Shown here piece by piece: positions 7,925-16,261 of a DNA stretch of 64,000 nucleotides. A model generated the notes under the pieces. The model was not told the origin of the DNA and ran no database searches. It saw only the letters and a list, made by a program, of their open reading frames with translations. How positions within the stretch are numbered: position 1 is the first letter of the stretch; each line of letters starts with the position of its first letter. Source of the stretch: Saccharomonospora viridis DSM 43017 (lineage in GTDB: Bacteria; Actinomycetota; Actinomycetes; Mycobacteriales; Pseudonocardiaceae); contig NC_013159.1 of the NCBI RefSeq assembly GCF_000023865.1, positions 2,878,001 to 2,942,000 on the forward strand. The letters run 5' to 3'. The translations under genes and the position numbers were made by a program.

Positions 7925-9121
7925 TCACTCCGGCAGGGCGAACGACGACAACGCACCGCTGATCCCGCCGGCCAATATCCGGCTTCGCACTCGATCTGGC
8001 AATCGTGGCAGCAAACGCAGGGAGGTCTCGGCGATCGCGCGGTGAACTCGGTTGCGAGGAACACCGTTGCGCAGTACGCGCGGCGCGGCGTCGCGGCATA
8101 GTCGCATGTAGTCCCGAATACGGGACTCATAGACCGCGAACGCATTCGCGTGGTCGCCGTCCGCCTCTTCCAACGCGTGTGCCAGTACGTAGGCAGCGAC
8201 CATCGCCAGCGTGGTCCCGCCGCCCACGGCGGGGCCCGGCGAGTAACCCGCGTCGCCGACGAGCACGACCCGGCCCCGCGACCACGACGGCATGCGAATC
8301 TGACTGATGGTGTCGAGGTAGAAGTCGTCGGCGTCGTCCATCGCGGCAAGCAGGCGAGGCAGCTCCCACTCTTGCCCTGCATACGTCTTTCGAACCAACT
8401 CACGTTGCGCGGCGACATCACGGTGGTCGTGCTGTGACGTGGTGTCGCTGCGGAACATCAGCACAGCACGGGCATCTTTCGTCTGCCGCACCGGATACAC
8501 CGCCGCCATGCGGTTCACACCCAGGTGGAGGACGATCTTCCCGACGAGCCGGCGGTAATTCGGCAGCGAGAACACGGCGAAGTACCCGCCGAGGTCGTGT
8601 CGGAACTCGGATTCGGGGCCGAACACCAACTCCCGGACCCTCGAATGGAGACCGTCGGCACCCACCACCAGGTCGAACCGTCGAGTCTCCCCGGATTCGA
8701 AGGTGACGTCCACACCGGTGGCGTCCTCGGCGAGGGTACGGATCGAGTCGCCGAAGCGGTACTCGACGTCGTCACGGGTCACGCCGTGCAGGATCGTCGC
8801 CAGTTCACCCCGCAGGATTTCGACGTGCTTGTCGTCGTCGAAGGCGGGCACCACGGCGTTCAACCGAAGCTCGGCCGCCGGTCTGCCCGGCCGTTCGAGC
8901 ACGAGGAGTTCGGACTCCGTCCGGGCCTCACGCAAGGCGGACACCAGCCCCATCCGAGACGCGACCTCCATGGCGGGCTCGAACAGGTCGACAGCGTGTC
9001 CGCCGAGACCGAGCCGCGGTCGCGGCGTGCGCTCCACCACCACAGGGAAGAAACCGCGGCGACGCAGCCAATACGCCAGCACCGGGCCCGCGACGCTCGC
9101 ACCGGAGATCAGCACGTCCAT
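7925..9121 (-). CDS. FAD-dependent monooxygenase
   Basis: A 398-residue flavoprotein. The N-terminal dinucleotide-binding motif GASVAGPVLAYWL (7-19), the DLVVGADGLHSRVR segment (about 155-168) and GRVVLVGDAGYSPGPAVGGG (about 285-304) are the three FAD/NAD(P)H motifs of class A aromatic hydroxylases such as TetX and PheA. These enzymes hydroxylate aromatic or polyketide substrates using NAD(P)H. It is divergent from a TetR gene with shared operators between them, so it is most likely induced by its own substrate or a toxic compound. It could act in detoxification; the substrate is not deducible. Confidence 0.88.
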   Translation of the reverse strand: MDVLISGASVAGPVLAYWLRRRGFFPVVVERTPRPRLGLGGHAVDLFEPAMEVASRMGLVSALREARTESELLVLERPGRPAAELRLNAVVPAFDDDKHVEILRGELATILHGVTRDDVEYRFGDSIRTLAEDATGVDVTFESGETRRFDLVVGADGLHSRVRELVFGPESEFRHDLGGYFAVFSLPNYRRLVGKIVLHLGVNRMAAVYPVRQTKDARAVLMFRSDTTSQHDHRDVAAQRELVRKTYAGQEWELPRLLAAMDDADDFYLDTISQIRMPSWSRGRVVLVGDAGYSPGPAVGGGTTLAMVAAYVLAHALEEADGDHANAFAVYESRIRDYMRLCRDAAPRVLRNGVPRNRVHRAIAETSLRLLPRLPDRVRSRILAGGISGALSSFALPE

Positions 9122-9133
9122 GCGCGCTCCTTA

Positions 9134-9174
9134 CTTACCTACCGGAAGGTAAGTGAGTTTACCTGCCGGTAGGT
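9134..9174. promoter_or_regulatory. Twin palindromic operators in the FAD monooxygenase/tetR divergent promoter
   Basis: Site 1 (9134-9153) has arms CTTACC and GGTAAG around TACCGGAA. Site 2 (9161-9174) is the near-perfect ACCTGCCGGTAGGT. Their centres are 24 bp apart and both share the ACCTRCCGG core, a common TetR operator style. They occupy the 74-bp gap between divergent starts (9121 and 9196), so one repressor could control both genes. Confidence 0.75.
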
Positions 9175-9195
9175 CAACGCGCTAGGGTGCAGACC

Positions 9196-9750
9196 ATGGC
9201 CCGCCCGAGAACCAGCGGAACCCGCGAACGCATCCAAGCCACGGCGCTGGAGCTGTTCACGAAACAGGGTGTGCAAAACACCAGCCTCCGACAGATCGCG
9301 GAGCACCTCGGTCTGACGAAACCGGCGCTGTACTACCACTTCTCCTCCCGCGAAGAGCTGGTGGTAAGCCTGGTGCAACCGCTCATCGATGACGTGGAGG
9401 CGCTCCTCGCCGACGACGAGCACCACGATCGCACCCCTGATCCCCGTGCCCTGCTGGGCCGATACTTCGACGTCTCGTACCGCCATCGTGCGGTGATGAC
9501 GTTCCTGCTCCGGGACCTCGGCGCACTGAGCGAGACCGGACTGGTGGAGCGGATCGTGAACTGGCGGCGACGACTGGTGGCACTACTCGCCGGGCCGGAG
9601 GCCGATGTCTCCGCACAGGCACGCGCGATCGTGGCGCTCGGCGGGCTCGGCGACTGCCTGGTGCTTCTCGGCGACACCGACGTCGAGACCTTACGGACCG
9701 CCGCCCTCGATGCGGCGTGTGCGGCTCTCGGTCCTCTCGCGACGAGATAG
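9196..9750 (+). CDS. TetR-family transcriptional regulator
   Basis: A 184-residue repressor with an N-terminal helix-turn-helix, RERIQATALELFTKQG then TSLRQIAEHLGLTKPALYYHF (about 10-50), followed by an all-helical ligand-binding domain. ATG at 9196 is preferred over GTG at 9187 because MARPRTSGTRERI is the usual beginning. It faces a FAD monooxygenase and the gap contains two palindromes, so autorepression plus control of the monooxygenase is likely. The ligand is unknown but is probably the substrate of the monooxygenase. Confidence 0.9.
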   Translation: MARPRTSGTRERIQATALELFTKQGVQNTSLRQIAEHLGLTKPALYYHFSSREELVVSLVQPLIDDVEALLADDEHHDRTPDPRALLGRYFDVSYRHRAVMTFLLRDLGALSETGLVERIVNWRRRLVALLAGPEADVSAQARAIVALGGLGDCLVLLGDTDVETLRTAALDAACAALGPLATR

Positions 9751-9849
9751 CGTTTCGCCTATTCCCTACTCCCGTCGGTTCCGGCGACGACACTCCGGCA
9801 CGCATGATCGAGGCACCCTCCGGCCTCGTTCTTCACAAAGGAGCTTGCC

Positions 9850-10485
9850 GTGCGTCGTCTCGCGGCCCTCGCCGCCGTCGCCGCCGTCGGCGCGGCCGTC
9901 CTCGTCACAGGACCTCTGGCCCAACCCGCTCTCGCCTATCCACCCACTCCGCCCGGGGAAGCGGTCACCCGTGACCACCTCGCCCAACTCACCGTCGCCC
10001 CCGACGGTTCCATGGACGGGTACGACCGCGACCTCTTCCCACACTGGTCCTCCCAGAACGGCACCTGCGACACCCGGGAAACCGTGTTGCAGCGTGACGG
10101 CACGAACGTCACGGTCGACGACGACTGCCGACCGACCGGCGGAAGCTGGTACAGCGTGTACGACGCCCAGTGGCTTTCCGACTCCTCGGACGTGCACATC
10201 GACCACGTCGTCCCCCTCGCCGAGGCATGGCGTACCGGGGCACGTGACTGGAACCAGAGCAAGCGCGAGCAATTCGCCAACGATCTCGGTTCCTCCCAGC
10301 TCATCGCCGTCTCGGGATCGAGCAATATGTCCAAAGGCGACTCAGGGCCGGAGGAATGGCGTCCGGACAACACCGGCTACTGGTGCATGTACGCGCGGTC
10401 GTGGGTCGACGTGAAATACCGCTACGACCTCACCGTCAGCCAGGACGAGGTGGCCGCGCTGAACGAGTTGCTGAACACCTGCTGA
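9850..10485 (+). CDS. Secreted HNH-family nuclease (DUF1524-like)
   Basis: A 211-residue protein with a Sec signal peptide (about 1-33, ending QPALA) and a C-terminal HNH/GmrSD-type domain: HIDHVVPLAEAWRTGA supplies the catalytic His, and NLQL/SNMSKGD-type residues follow (IAVSGSSNMSKGD). Cysteines near 73, 96, 178 and the C-terminus suggest disulfides of an exported enzyme. The GTG start has an AAAGGAG ribosome site 8 nt upstream. It is most likely an extracellular DNase used for nutrient release. It stands alone and ends at a strong hairpin shared with the convergent ABC permease gene. Confidence 0.85.
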   Translation: MRRLAALAAVAAVGAAVLVTGPLAQPALAYPPTPPGEAVTRDHLAQLTVAPDGSMDGYDRDLFPHWSSQNGTCDTRETVLQRDGTNVTVDDDCRPTGGSWYSVYDAQWLSDSSDVHIDHVVPLAEAWRTGARDWNQSKREQFANDLGSSQLIAVSGSSNMSKGDSGPEEWRPDNTGYWCMYARSWVDVKYRYDLTVSQDEVAALNELLNTC

Positions 10486-10540
10486 AAACAGCGCCCAGAC
10501 CACGCTGCTGAACCGACCCCCGTCTCCTGATCGAGAACGA

Positions 10541-10580
10541 AGGCCACCTTCCACCGCGGTCCACGCGGGGAAGGTGGCCT
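10541..10580. terminator. Bidirectional terminator between nuclease and ABC permease genes
   Basis: AGGCCACCTTCC at 10541-10552 pairs perfectly with 10569-10580 (12 bp), and an inner CCGCG/CGCGG stem (10554-10558, 10564-10568) extends the hairpin to about 17 pairs. It lies between converging stop codons at 10485 and 10610, so it can serve both strands. Confidence 0.85.
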
Positions 10581-10609
10581 CCTACCACCCCCGGGTCGGT
10601 CCTATGCGG

Positions 10610-11749
10610 TCATTCCGCGCGTGCCCACGCCTTCGTCAAGGCGACCTTGCCTTTCGTCTGCAGCAACGCACCCGAGTACAACCGAGCCGCGAGCACGGTG
10701 ATCACCACGACCGAGGCCGCGAGCACGCCCAGGGACGCCAGCGCCTCCCAGGGCTGCGCATCCTCGGTGAACGCCCGTACCGGCATCGCCACGGGCGCCG
10801 AGAAGGGCACGAACGACAGCACGGTCATCGCCGTCGCGTTGTCCGACAGCATCAACACGGCGAAGTAGGGGCCCATGACGAGCAACATCACGAAACTCAT
10901 GCTCGAGCCCAGGTCCTCCTGCCTGCTCACGACCGCCCCCGACACCGCCCACATCGCGGCCAGCAGCAGGAAGCCCAGACACATGAACGGCACGAACCAG
11001 CCGAGCGCGGGCAGCAGCACCGTCACCAGTTCTCCGTGGTCACCCAGCCGCACCGCGATCGGCGCCGCGATCGCCACCACGACGACCTGACCGAGCGTCA
11101 GCAGCGCATGTCCCAGGATCTTGCCCGCGAGCAGCGCCCGGACCGGAACCGTCGCCACGAGGATCTCGACGATGCGGGTCTGCTTCTCCGTCACCGCGCT
11201 CTGCGCGATGGCGACCCCGCCGATACCGAACATGAGGAACAGGAGCGCGAACGCCATGATGACCAGCGTTCGTTCCCCGTGTCCGACCTCGGACTCCTCC
11301 AACAGGTCCACGGGCGGGGTCGTGCCCAGCGCCGCGACGACCTCCGAGGGCGGGGACGACAACGCGATCACTCGCACCCCCGTGACCGACTCCCCCGTGG
11401 GGTCCGGCACCACGGCGGCGTCGACCTCCTCCTCGCGGACGAGGTCCTCCGCGGCGGCGACATCGGTCACGGAGACGACCTCGATCTCGGCCTGCTCCAA
11501 CACCGCGTTCGCCGAGGAGTCCACCACGGCGACGCTCGTGCTGCTCGCGAACACCTTCGGCAGGATGGAGGTCGCGAACAGGGCCACGATGATCACGCTG
11601 AAGCCGATCCAGAAACCCTTCGTCCGGACGAACGACTTGATCTCCCGCTCGGCCACCAACCATGTCGCGGCGGCGAACGACGTCCCTTTCCCGGCCCGTT
11701 CACTCGCGTCACCGATGCGGTGCTGCGGATCCTGCGTGGTGACGCTCAT
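10610..11749 (-). CDS. ABC-2 type transporter permease (NatB-like)
   Basis: A 379-residue membrane protein: one N-terminal helix after a cytoplasmic EREIKSFVRTKGFWIGF segment, a large extracytoplasmic loop (about 55-180), then five or six helices. The order matches NatB/ABC-2 exporters. Its start overlaps the stop of the ATPase gene by one base pair pattern ATGA, so the two form a transporter. With the upstream kinase and response regulator it makes a four-gene stimulus-responsive exporter unit. The exported substrate (sodium, antibiotic, lipid) cannot be read from sequence. Confidence 0.88.
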   Translation of the reverse strand: MSVTTQDPQHRIGDASERAGKGTSFAAATWLVAEREIKSFVRTKGFWIGFSVIIVALFATSILPKVFASSTSVAVVDSSANAVLEQAEIEVVSVTDVAAAEDLVREEEVDAAVVPDPTGESVTGVRVIALSSPPSEVVAALGTTPPVDLLEESEVGHGERTLVIMAFALLFLMFGIGGVAIAQSAVTEKQTRIVEILVATVPVRALLAGKILGHALLTLGQVVVVAIAAPIAVRLGDHGELVTVLLPALGWFVPFMCLGFLLLAAMWAVSGAVVSRQEDLGSSMSFVMLLVMGPYFAVLMLSDNATAMTVLSFVPFSAPVAMPVRAFTEDAQPWEALASLGVLAASVVVITVLAARLYSGALLQTKGKVALTKAWARAE

Positions 11750-12633
11750 CAGATGACCTCCTTGAAGATCTCGTCCAACGAAGGCAGCACGGGCGTGAAA
11801 CTGCGCACCGCGCCTCGGCCCAACGCCGCCCGCAACACGTCCTGATCACCGGTCCCAGCACCGTCCAATTCGAACACCGCCCGAGGACCGTCCAGATCGA
11901 GGATGCGCACTCCGGGCAGGTCCCGGAGCCATCCCGCGTCGTCGTCGACGACGAGCTCGTACCGCGAACCGCCGTAGCGGGAACGCAATTCCTCCCGATC
12001 GCCCTGAGCCGCGATCGTCCCACCCGAGATGATCACCAGATCGTCGCAGAGCTGTTCGACGATCGCGAGCTGGTGACTGGAGAACAACACGGGCACGCCC
12101 TCGGCCGCACGTTCCCGCAGCACCCCCAGCACCGTGTCGACGGCGACGGGATCGAGCCCGGAGAACGGCTCGTCGAGGATCAGCAACACGGGATCGTGCA
12201 CCAGCGCCGCGGCCACCTGCACCCGCTGCTGATTGCCGAGCGACAAGTCCTCCAGCTTGTCGTTCGCCCGCTCCCCCAGCTCCAGTTGGTCCAGCAGTCG
12301 CTCGGTGTTGCGGCGTGCCGTGGCCCGATCCAGACCATGGAGTTGGCCGAGCCACGCGACCTGCTCGCCGACCTTCATCTTCGGATACAGGCCACGTTCC
12401 TCCGGCATGTAGCCGAAACGCTGACGCAGTGACTGGGTCACCGGACTGCCGTTCCACAGCACCGACCCGCCGTGAGCGGCGAGCACCCCGAGGATGATGC
12501 GCATCGTGGTCGTCTTGCCCGCACCGTTGGCACCGAGGAAGCCCGTCATTCGGCCCGGGCGTACCTCGAACGACACGTCGTCGAGCACCCGGCGGTCACC
12601 GAACCGGCGACTGATCCCTGTCACTGTCAACAT
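11749..12633 (-). CDS. ABC transporter ATP-binding protein
   Basis: A 294-residue ATPase: Walker A GANGAGKTT (34-42), signature LSLGNQQRVQVA (130-141, a variant of LSGGQ), Walker B LLILDEP (150-156) and a C-terminal accessory domain (about 215-294) as in NatA-type exporters. It energises the permease encoded immediately downstream. Its gene lies 84 bp after the response regulator gene on the same strand, so it is probably co-transcribed with or controlled by it. Confidence 0.93.
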   Translation of the reverse strand: MLTVTGISRRFGDRRVLDDVSFEVRPGRMTGFLGANGAGKTTTMRIILGVLAAHGGSVLWNGSPVTQSLRQRFGYMPEERGLYPKMKVGEQVAWLGQLHGLDRATARRNTERLLDQLELGERANDKLEDLSLGNQQRVQVAAALVHDPVLLILDEPFSGLDPVAVDTVLGVLRERAAEGVPVLFSSHQLAIVEQLCDDLVIISGGTIAAQGDREELRSRYGGSRYELVVDDDAGWLRDLPGVRILDLDGPRAVFELDGAGTGDQDVLRAALGRGAVRSFTPVLPSLDEIFKEVI

Positions 12634-12717
12634 GCCAATGAGTCAAGCAGGGAACAGGGTGTCACGTCGTCCGACCGGAGGATGATCATTACATCCTCCG
12701 TGTGATTGACGACGAGA

Positions 12718-13437
12718 TCACGCACTACCGGGAGTGACGATCCCGTTCTCGTAGGCGAACACGACGGCGTGGGTGCGGTCCCGAAGGTTCAGTTTGGTGA
12801 GGATGCGCGACACGTGCGTCTTCACGGTGGTCTCCCCGAGCACCAGTTGCCGGGCGATCTCCGCGTTGCTCGCCCCCTTGGCCAGCAACGACAGCACCTC
12901 GAACTCGCGGTCGGTGAGTTCGGACGGACGCCGTGTCGGCCCGGTCACCGCCGGCGCGGAGAACCGCGCGATCACCCGACGTGTGACCTCGGGCGAAAGC
13001 AGTGCGTCACCGCGCGCGACGATCCGGACGGACTCGATCAGATCCTCCGGTGAGGCGTTCTTGAGCAGGAATCCGCTCGCTCCCGCCCGCAACGCCTCGA
13101 ACAGGTAGTCCTCCCGGTCGAACGTCGTGAGGATGATGACCTTCGTCGGATGATCGGCTCCGGCCGGTCCCAACAGTCGACGGGTCGCCTCCAAACCGTC
13201 GAGCTTCGGCATCTGGACGTCCATGAGCACCACGTCCGCCCGCTCCCGCGTGGCGACCTCGACCGCCTCCCAACCGTCGCCGGCCTCTCCGACCACCTCG
13301 ATGCCGTCGTCGGAGGACAGGATCACCCGGAATCCGGCGCGCACGAGGTCCTGGTCATCCGCGAGGACGACCCGCAACGGCCTGTCACCGGTGTCTTTCG
13401 TCGGGGCTGCACCGTGGGTCTCGGTGTCGTCGGTCAC
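12718..13437 (-). CDS. NarL/LuxR-type response regulator
   Basis: A 239-residue regulator with a receiver domain (about 21-140; phospho-acceptor Asp73 in VVLMDVQMPK, acidic pocket Asp27/Asp28) and a LuxR-type helix-turn-helix at the C-terminus (LTDREFEVLSLLAKG ... TVKTHVSRIL). It begins 30 bp after the histidine kinase stop. Phosphorylation by the kinase should promote dimerisation and activation, plausibly of the ABC exporter genes downstream. Confidence 0.93.
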   Translation of the reverse strand: MTDDTETHGAAPTKDTGDRPLRVVLADDQDLVRAGFRVILSSDDGIEVVGEAGDGWEAVEVATRERADVVLMDVQMPKLDGLEATRRLLGPAGADHPTKVIILTTFDREDYLFEALRAGASGFLLKNASPEDLIESVRIVARGDALLSPEVTRRVIARFSAPAVTGPTRRPSELTDREFEVLSLLAKGASNAEIARQLVLGETTVKTHVSRILTKLNLRDRTHAVVFAYENGIVTPGSA

Positions 13438-13467
13438 CGGCCGCTGTCCTCCTCGTTCATGTCGTCC

Positions 13468-14802
13468 CTACCCCCCGCTCTGTTCAGGAAAGCGGGGGAA
13501 TCTCGCGCGAACACGGTACCCGCCCGTGCGCCTGGCCCCCGTCTCCAGTTCACCGCCGTGCACGGCGACGCGTTCGCGCATCCCCAACAGGCCCAGACCA
13601 CTGCCCGGCTTGCGCCCCGGCCCGGAGGGACCACGCCCGTCATCGGTGATCTCCACCTCGAGACCCCCGTCGAGATAGCGCAAGCGCACGTCCACCGAAC
13701 GGGCCGCGGCGTGTTTGACCACGTTCGTCAACGCCTCCTGCACGACCCGGTAGACCGTCAGCGCCACACCGTCCGACACGGGATACGGCTCGCCGTAGAC
13801 GGCGAACGTGGCCTCCAACCCGGCCGACCGTGTGTGCTCCACCAGTTCGGGCAGGTCGGCCAGTCCGGGGGAGGCGGTGTGTGAGGTGTCGTCGGCGCCC
13901 CCGGCCGACTCCTCGGAGCCGGGTTCGGCACGGAGCACACCCAGCAGGCCCCGCAGTTCGTCGATGGCGGTCCTGGCCGTCCGCTCCACCGTGTCCAACG
14001 CCGTGCGTGCGAGTTCGGGGTCGGTGTCGAGCACCCGGCGTGCCGCTCCAGCCTGGATGCCCATCACCGACACGTGGTGCGCCACGACATCGTGCAGATC
14101 CCGGGCGATACGCACGCGTTCGGCCACGATCGCTCCGCGGGTGTTCTCCTCCTGCGACAACCGCAGCTGTTCGGCCCGATGCTCCAACTCCGCCCGGCGA
14201 CGGGCCGACAACCACCCCACCTCGCCGAAGAAGTAGGCGGACAGGAAGAACACCAGGTTGAAGACGACGTCGTAGAGCACCGCGGACACTATCGGGTCCA
14301 GCGGACCCGGTGCCGAGGGCGGTTCCTCGTGCGTGGAACCGAGCAATAGCCTCAAGATCCCGAACCCGAGCCAACAGAACATCACCACGATGACGGCGAT
14401 GCGCGCCCATCGCGCCGCGGTCCGATTACGTTCCCACGCACCGACGGTGTAGATCGCCATGAACAGGGCGATGGACGGAACGAGGTTGTCGCCGATCTGG
14501 CGGGCCTGCACGAAGATGAACAGGGCACTGACCGCGGCGAGCACCGCCAACGGATAGCGGCGACGCACGGCCAGTGGTGCGGTGACGGCCGCGCCCAGCA
14601 ACAACTGCTCCCCCAGCGACGGGGCGTCACCGAACGCGAGCAGCCCCATGCTGTTGACCAACAGGAGCGTGAACTCGGCTCCGGCGAGTACCGCCAGCGC
14701 ACTCCAGACGTCGTGACGTCGCTGCCGGGGTGTGGGAAGCGGACGTCGCCACTGTTGCCAAACCGGTTCGCTGTCCACACTCGCCCTGGTCACGCGGATC
14801 AA
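13468..14802 (-). CDS. Sensor histidine kinase (HisKA_3, NarL partner)
   Basis: A 444-residue membrane kinase. The first about 200 residues contain five to six hydrophobic helices without a large extracellular loop, as in DesK-like kinases that sense membrane or intramembrane signals. The dimerisation/phospho-acceptor segment reads RIARDLHDVVAHHVSVM, with His in DLHDV as acceptor, and the ATPase domain ends DGRGPSGPG and GLGLLGMRERV. The 5-prime end is uncertain: TTG at 14802 and GTG codons at 14793 and 14778 are possible, the last having an AGGGCGA site. It heads the kinase/regulator/ABC exporter cluster. Confidence 0.9.
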   Translation of the reverse strand: MIRVTRASVDSEPVWQQWRRPLPTPRQRRHDVWSALAVLAGAEFTLLLVNSMGLLAFGDAPSLGEQLLLGAAVTAPLAVRRRYPLAVLAAVSALFIFVQARQIGDNLVPSIALFMAIYTVGAWERNRTAARWARIAVIVVMFCWLGFGILRLLLGSTHEEPPSAPGPLDPIVSAVLYDVVFNLVFFLSAYFFGEVGWLSARRRAELEHRAEQLRLSQEENTRGAIVAERVRIARDLHDVVAHHVSVMGIQAGAARRVLDTDPELARTALDTVERTARTAIDELRGLLGVLRAEPGSEESAGGADDTSHTASPGLADLPELVEHTRSAGLEATFAVYGEPYPVSDGVALTVYRVVQEALTNVVKHAAARSVDVRLRYLDGGLEVEITDDGRGPSGPGRKPGSGLGLLGMRERVAVHGGELETGARRTGGYRVRARFPRFPEQSGG

Positions 14803-14851
14803 CGTAACAAGGCGTCCACGCCCTTCCCACGGGCGCTGCGCTCGAGAGGAC

Positions 14852-15577
14852 CTATGCCTCGGAAAACGCGGCGGAGGTCACGTCACAGCGCTCCCGCACG
14901 ACGCGGTCCCCGTAGGCGGAGGGCCGCACGACCTCCAACAACAGGCAGAACTGCCCGTGCAAACCGTACCGTGACAGTAACGTCGGGTAGTGCTCCGACA
15001 GATACCGCGCGGCGGCCCTGTTGGTGATGGCGGTCTGGCCGCAGACGAGGAACAGCGGCTTGCCGACCCGGCCGGTGTCGACCTTGGCGAGGGCCGCGAA
15101 CTCGGACTCCCCCGGCACGCGGGTGAACACCTTGCCGCCCACACGCAGGTGCAACGCGTCCCCCGCCTCCTCGTACGGGTCCATCGTCAGCCCCGGGAGG
15201 AACGTCGCCAGGTGTGCCTTCATCCGCGTATTCGCCTCGGGACCGCCGACGCAGAACTCCGTAGCGGAATGGAGGGTGTCGTCGAACAGGACGTTCTGCC
15301 CTTGGACCTTCAGCACGACGTTCGCCCCGCACTCCCGGGCCACGGTGGCGATCTCGACGATGGCGGCGACGTCGAGTTGGTTCACGCTGTACGGCGAAGG
15401 CGATGCGGCGTGCCGGGGTGCCACGATCACGCACTCGGCCCGTCCTGCCAGGCCGAAGAACCGGCGACGCCTGGCGTCTCGCCGTCGCCGACGCGCTCGT
15501 TGGAACAACCACACCGCGGTCCCGGCGATCACACTGGCGAGCAGGTTGATGGACAGGTCACCGATGCTGGATTCCAC
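14852..15577 (-). CDS. Membrane-anchored protein of unknown function beside a Pycsar-like locus
   Basis: A 241-residue protein with one N-terminal helix (about 5-25), a run of arginines on its cytoplasmic side, and a soluble alpha/beta domain (ECVIVAPRH, GANVVLKVQG, EFCVGGPEAN, PLFLVCGQTA) whose alternating strands and helices look Rossmann-like. I do not recognise a named family. GTG at 15577 is chosen because GGGAGGGG sits immediately upstream. It follows the Pycsar-effector-like gene by 57 bp on the same strand and so probably shares its transcript. A cytoplasmic ligand-sensing or enzymatic domain tied to the membrane would suit a cyclic-nucleotide response, but this is inference. Confidence 0.75.
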   Translation of the reverse strand: MESSIGDLSINLLASVIAGTAVWLFQRARRRRRDARRRRFFGLAGRAECVIVAPRHAASPSPYSVNQLDVAAIVEIATVARECGANVVLKVQGQNVLFDDTLHSATEFCVGGPEANTRMKAHLATFLPGLTMDPYEEAGDALHLRVGGKVFTRVPGESEFAALAKVDTGRVGKPLFLVCGQTAITNRAAARYLSEHYPTLLSRYGLHGQFCLLLEVVRPSAYGDRVVRERCDVTSAAFSEA

Positions 15578-15634
15578 CGACCCCTCCCTAGACCGTGTGG
15601 GGTCACAGTAGTGGATCATCGTGACAGCAGGACG

Positions 15635-16180
15635 TCACCCTGGGACGACTCCCGCGACGACGGCCACGAGCAGACCCATGACGAGACACCACAGCGCGGG
15701 GGTGACATGGCGGAACTTGCGTCGCGCGACCACGCTGACCGCCCACGTCTGCTCGGCGAGGGCCCGCGCGAGACGTTCCTCGTCCGCCATCAGCTCCCGT
15801 ACCGCCGCGACATAGCCCTCGGGATTCGGGAAACGCTCGGCGATGGCGTCGAAGTGCAGCAGATCCGCCGAGTCCGCCGAACTCACGGAGTTCTCCGCGG
15901 TGCCCTTCGCGGCCCCTCGCACGGAGTCCGCCGAACGTAGACGGGGAGCGAACACCCGCAACGCCAGCACGATGGCCACGCACACGAGCCCGAGCGACGT
16001 GAGCAACAGCGCCACCCGCCATGGCTGTTTGGACCACTGCGCGTACGCGGGGAAACCGGTCAGGACCAATCCCGCGAGCACACCGCCCGCCGTGATCACC
16101 ACACCGGCCTTGGTGTCGGCGACCTTCACCCAATCGCCGGCGATCGTCAGTGTCTTCCACCCGTCTTCCGTGTTGGTCAC
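15635..16180 (-). CDS. Pycsar effector-like two-TM protein (PycTM/DUF5706 type)
   Basis: A 181-residue protein. The N-terminus (WVKVADTKAGVVITAGG, about 16-32) matches the D-x-K-A-x signature before the first helix of PycTM effectors. Two helices follow (about 25-45 and 53-75), then a long cytoplasmic helical region with HFDAIAERFPNPEGYV and ARRKFRHVTPALW leading into a last helix (about 160-180). In Pycsar systems such proteins bind cCMP or cUMP and damage the inner membrane. GTG at 16180 is chosen because the upstream reading is not protein-like. Its start is 81 bp from the divergent Crp-type gene, so the two share a promoter region; a cyclase lies two genes away. Confidence 0.78.
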   Translation of the reverse strand: MTNTEDGWKTLTIAGDWVKVADTKAGVVITAGGVLAGLVLTGFPAYAQWSKQPWRVALLLTSLGLVCVAIVLALRVFAPRLRSADSVRGAAKGTAENSVSSADSADLLHFDAIAERFPNPEGYVAAVRELMADEERLARALAEQTWAVSVVARRKFRHVTPALWCLVMGLLVAVVAGVVPG

Positions 16181-16261
16181 GCCGGAAGTCTGCCGGGCTC
16201 CGACACACGCCGCCAAGCCGCTTCCGGCGCCGCACCCCGAGATTGCTCTGAACGAGGGGAA

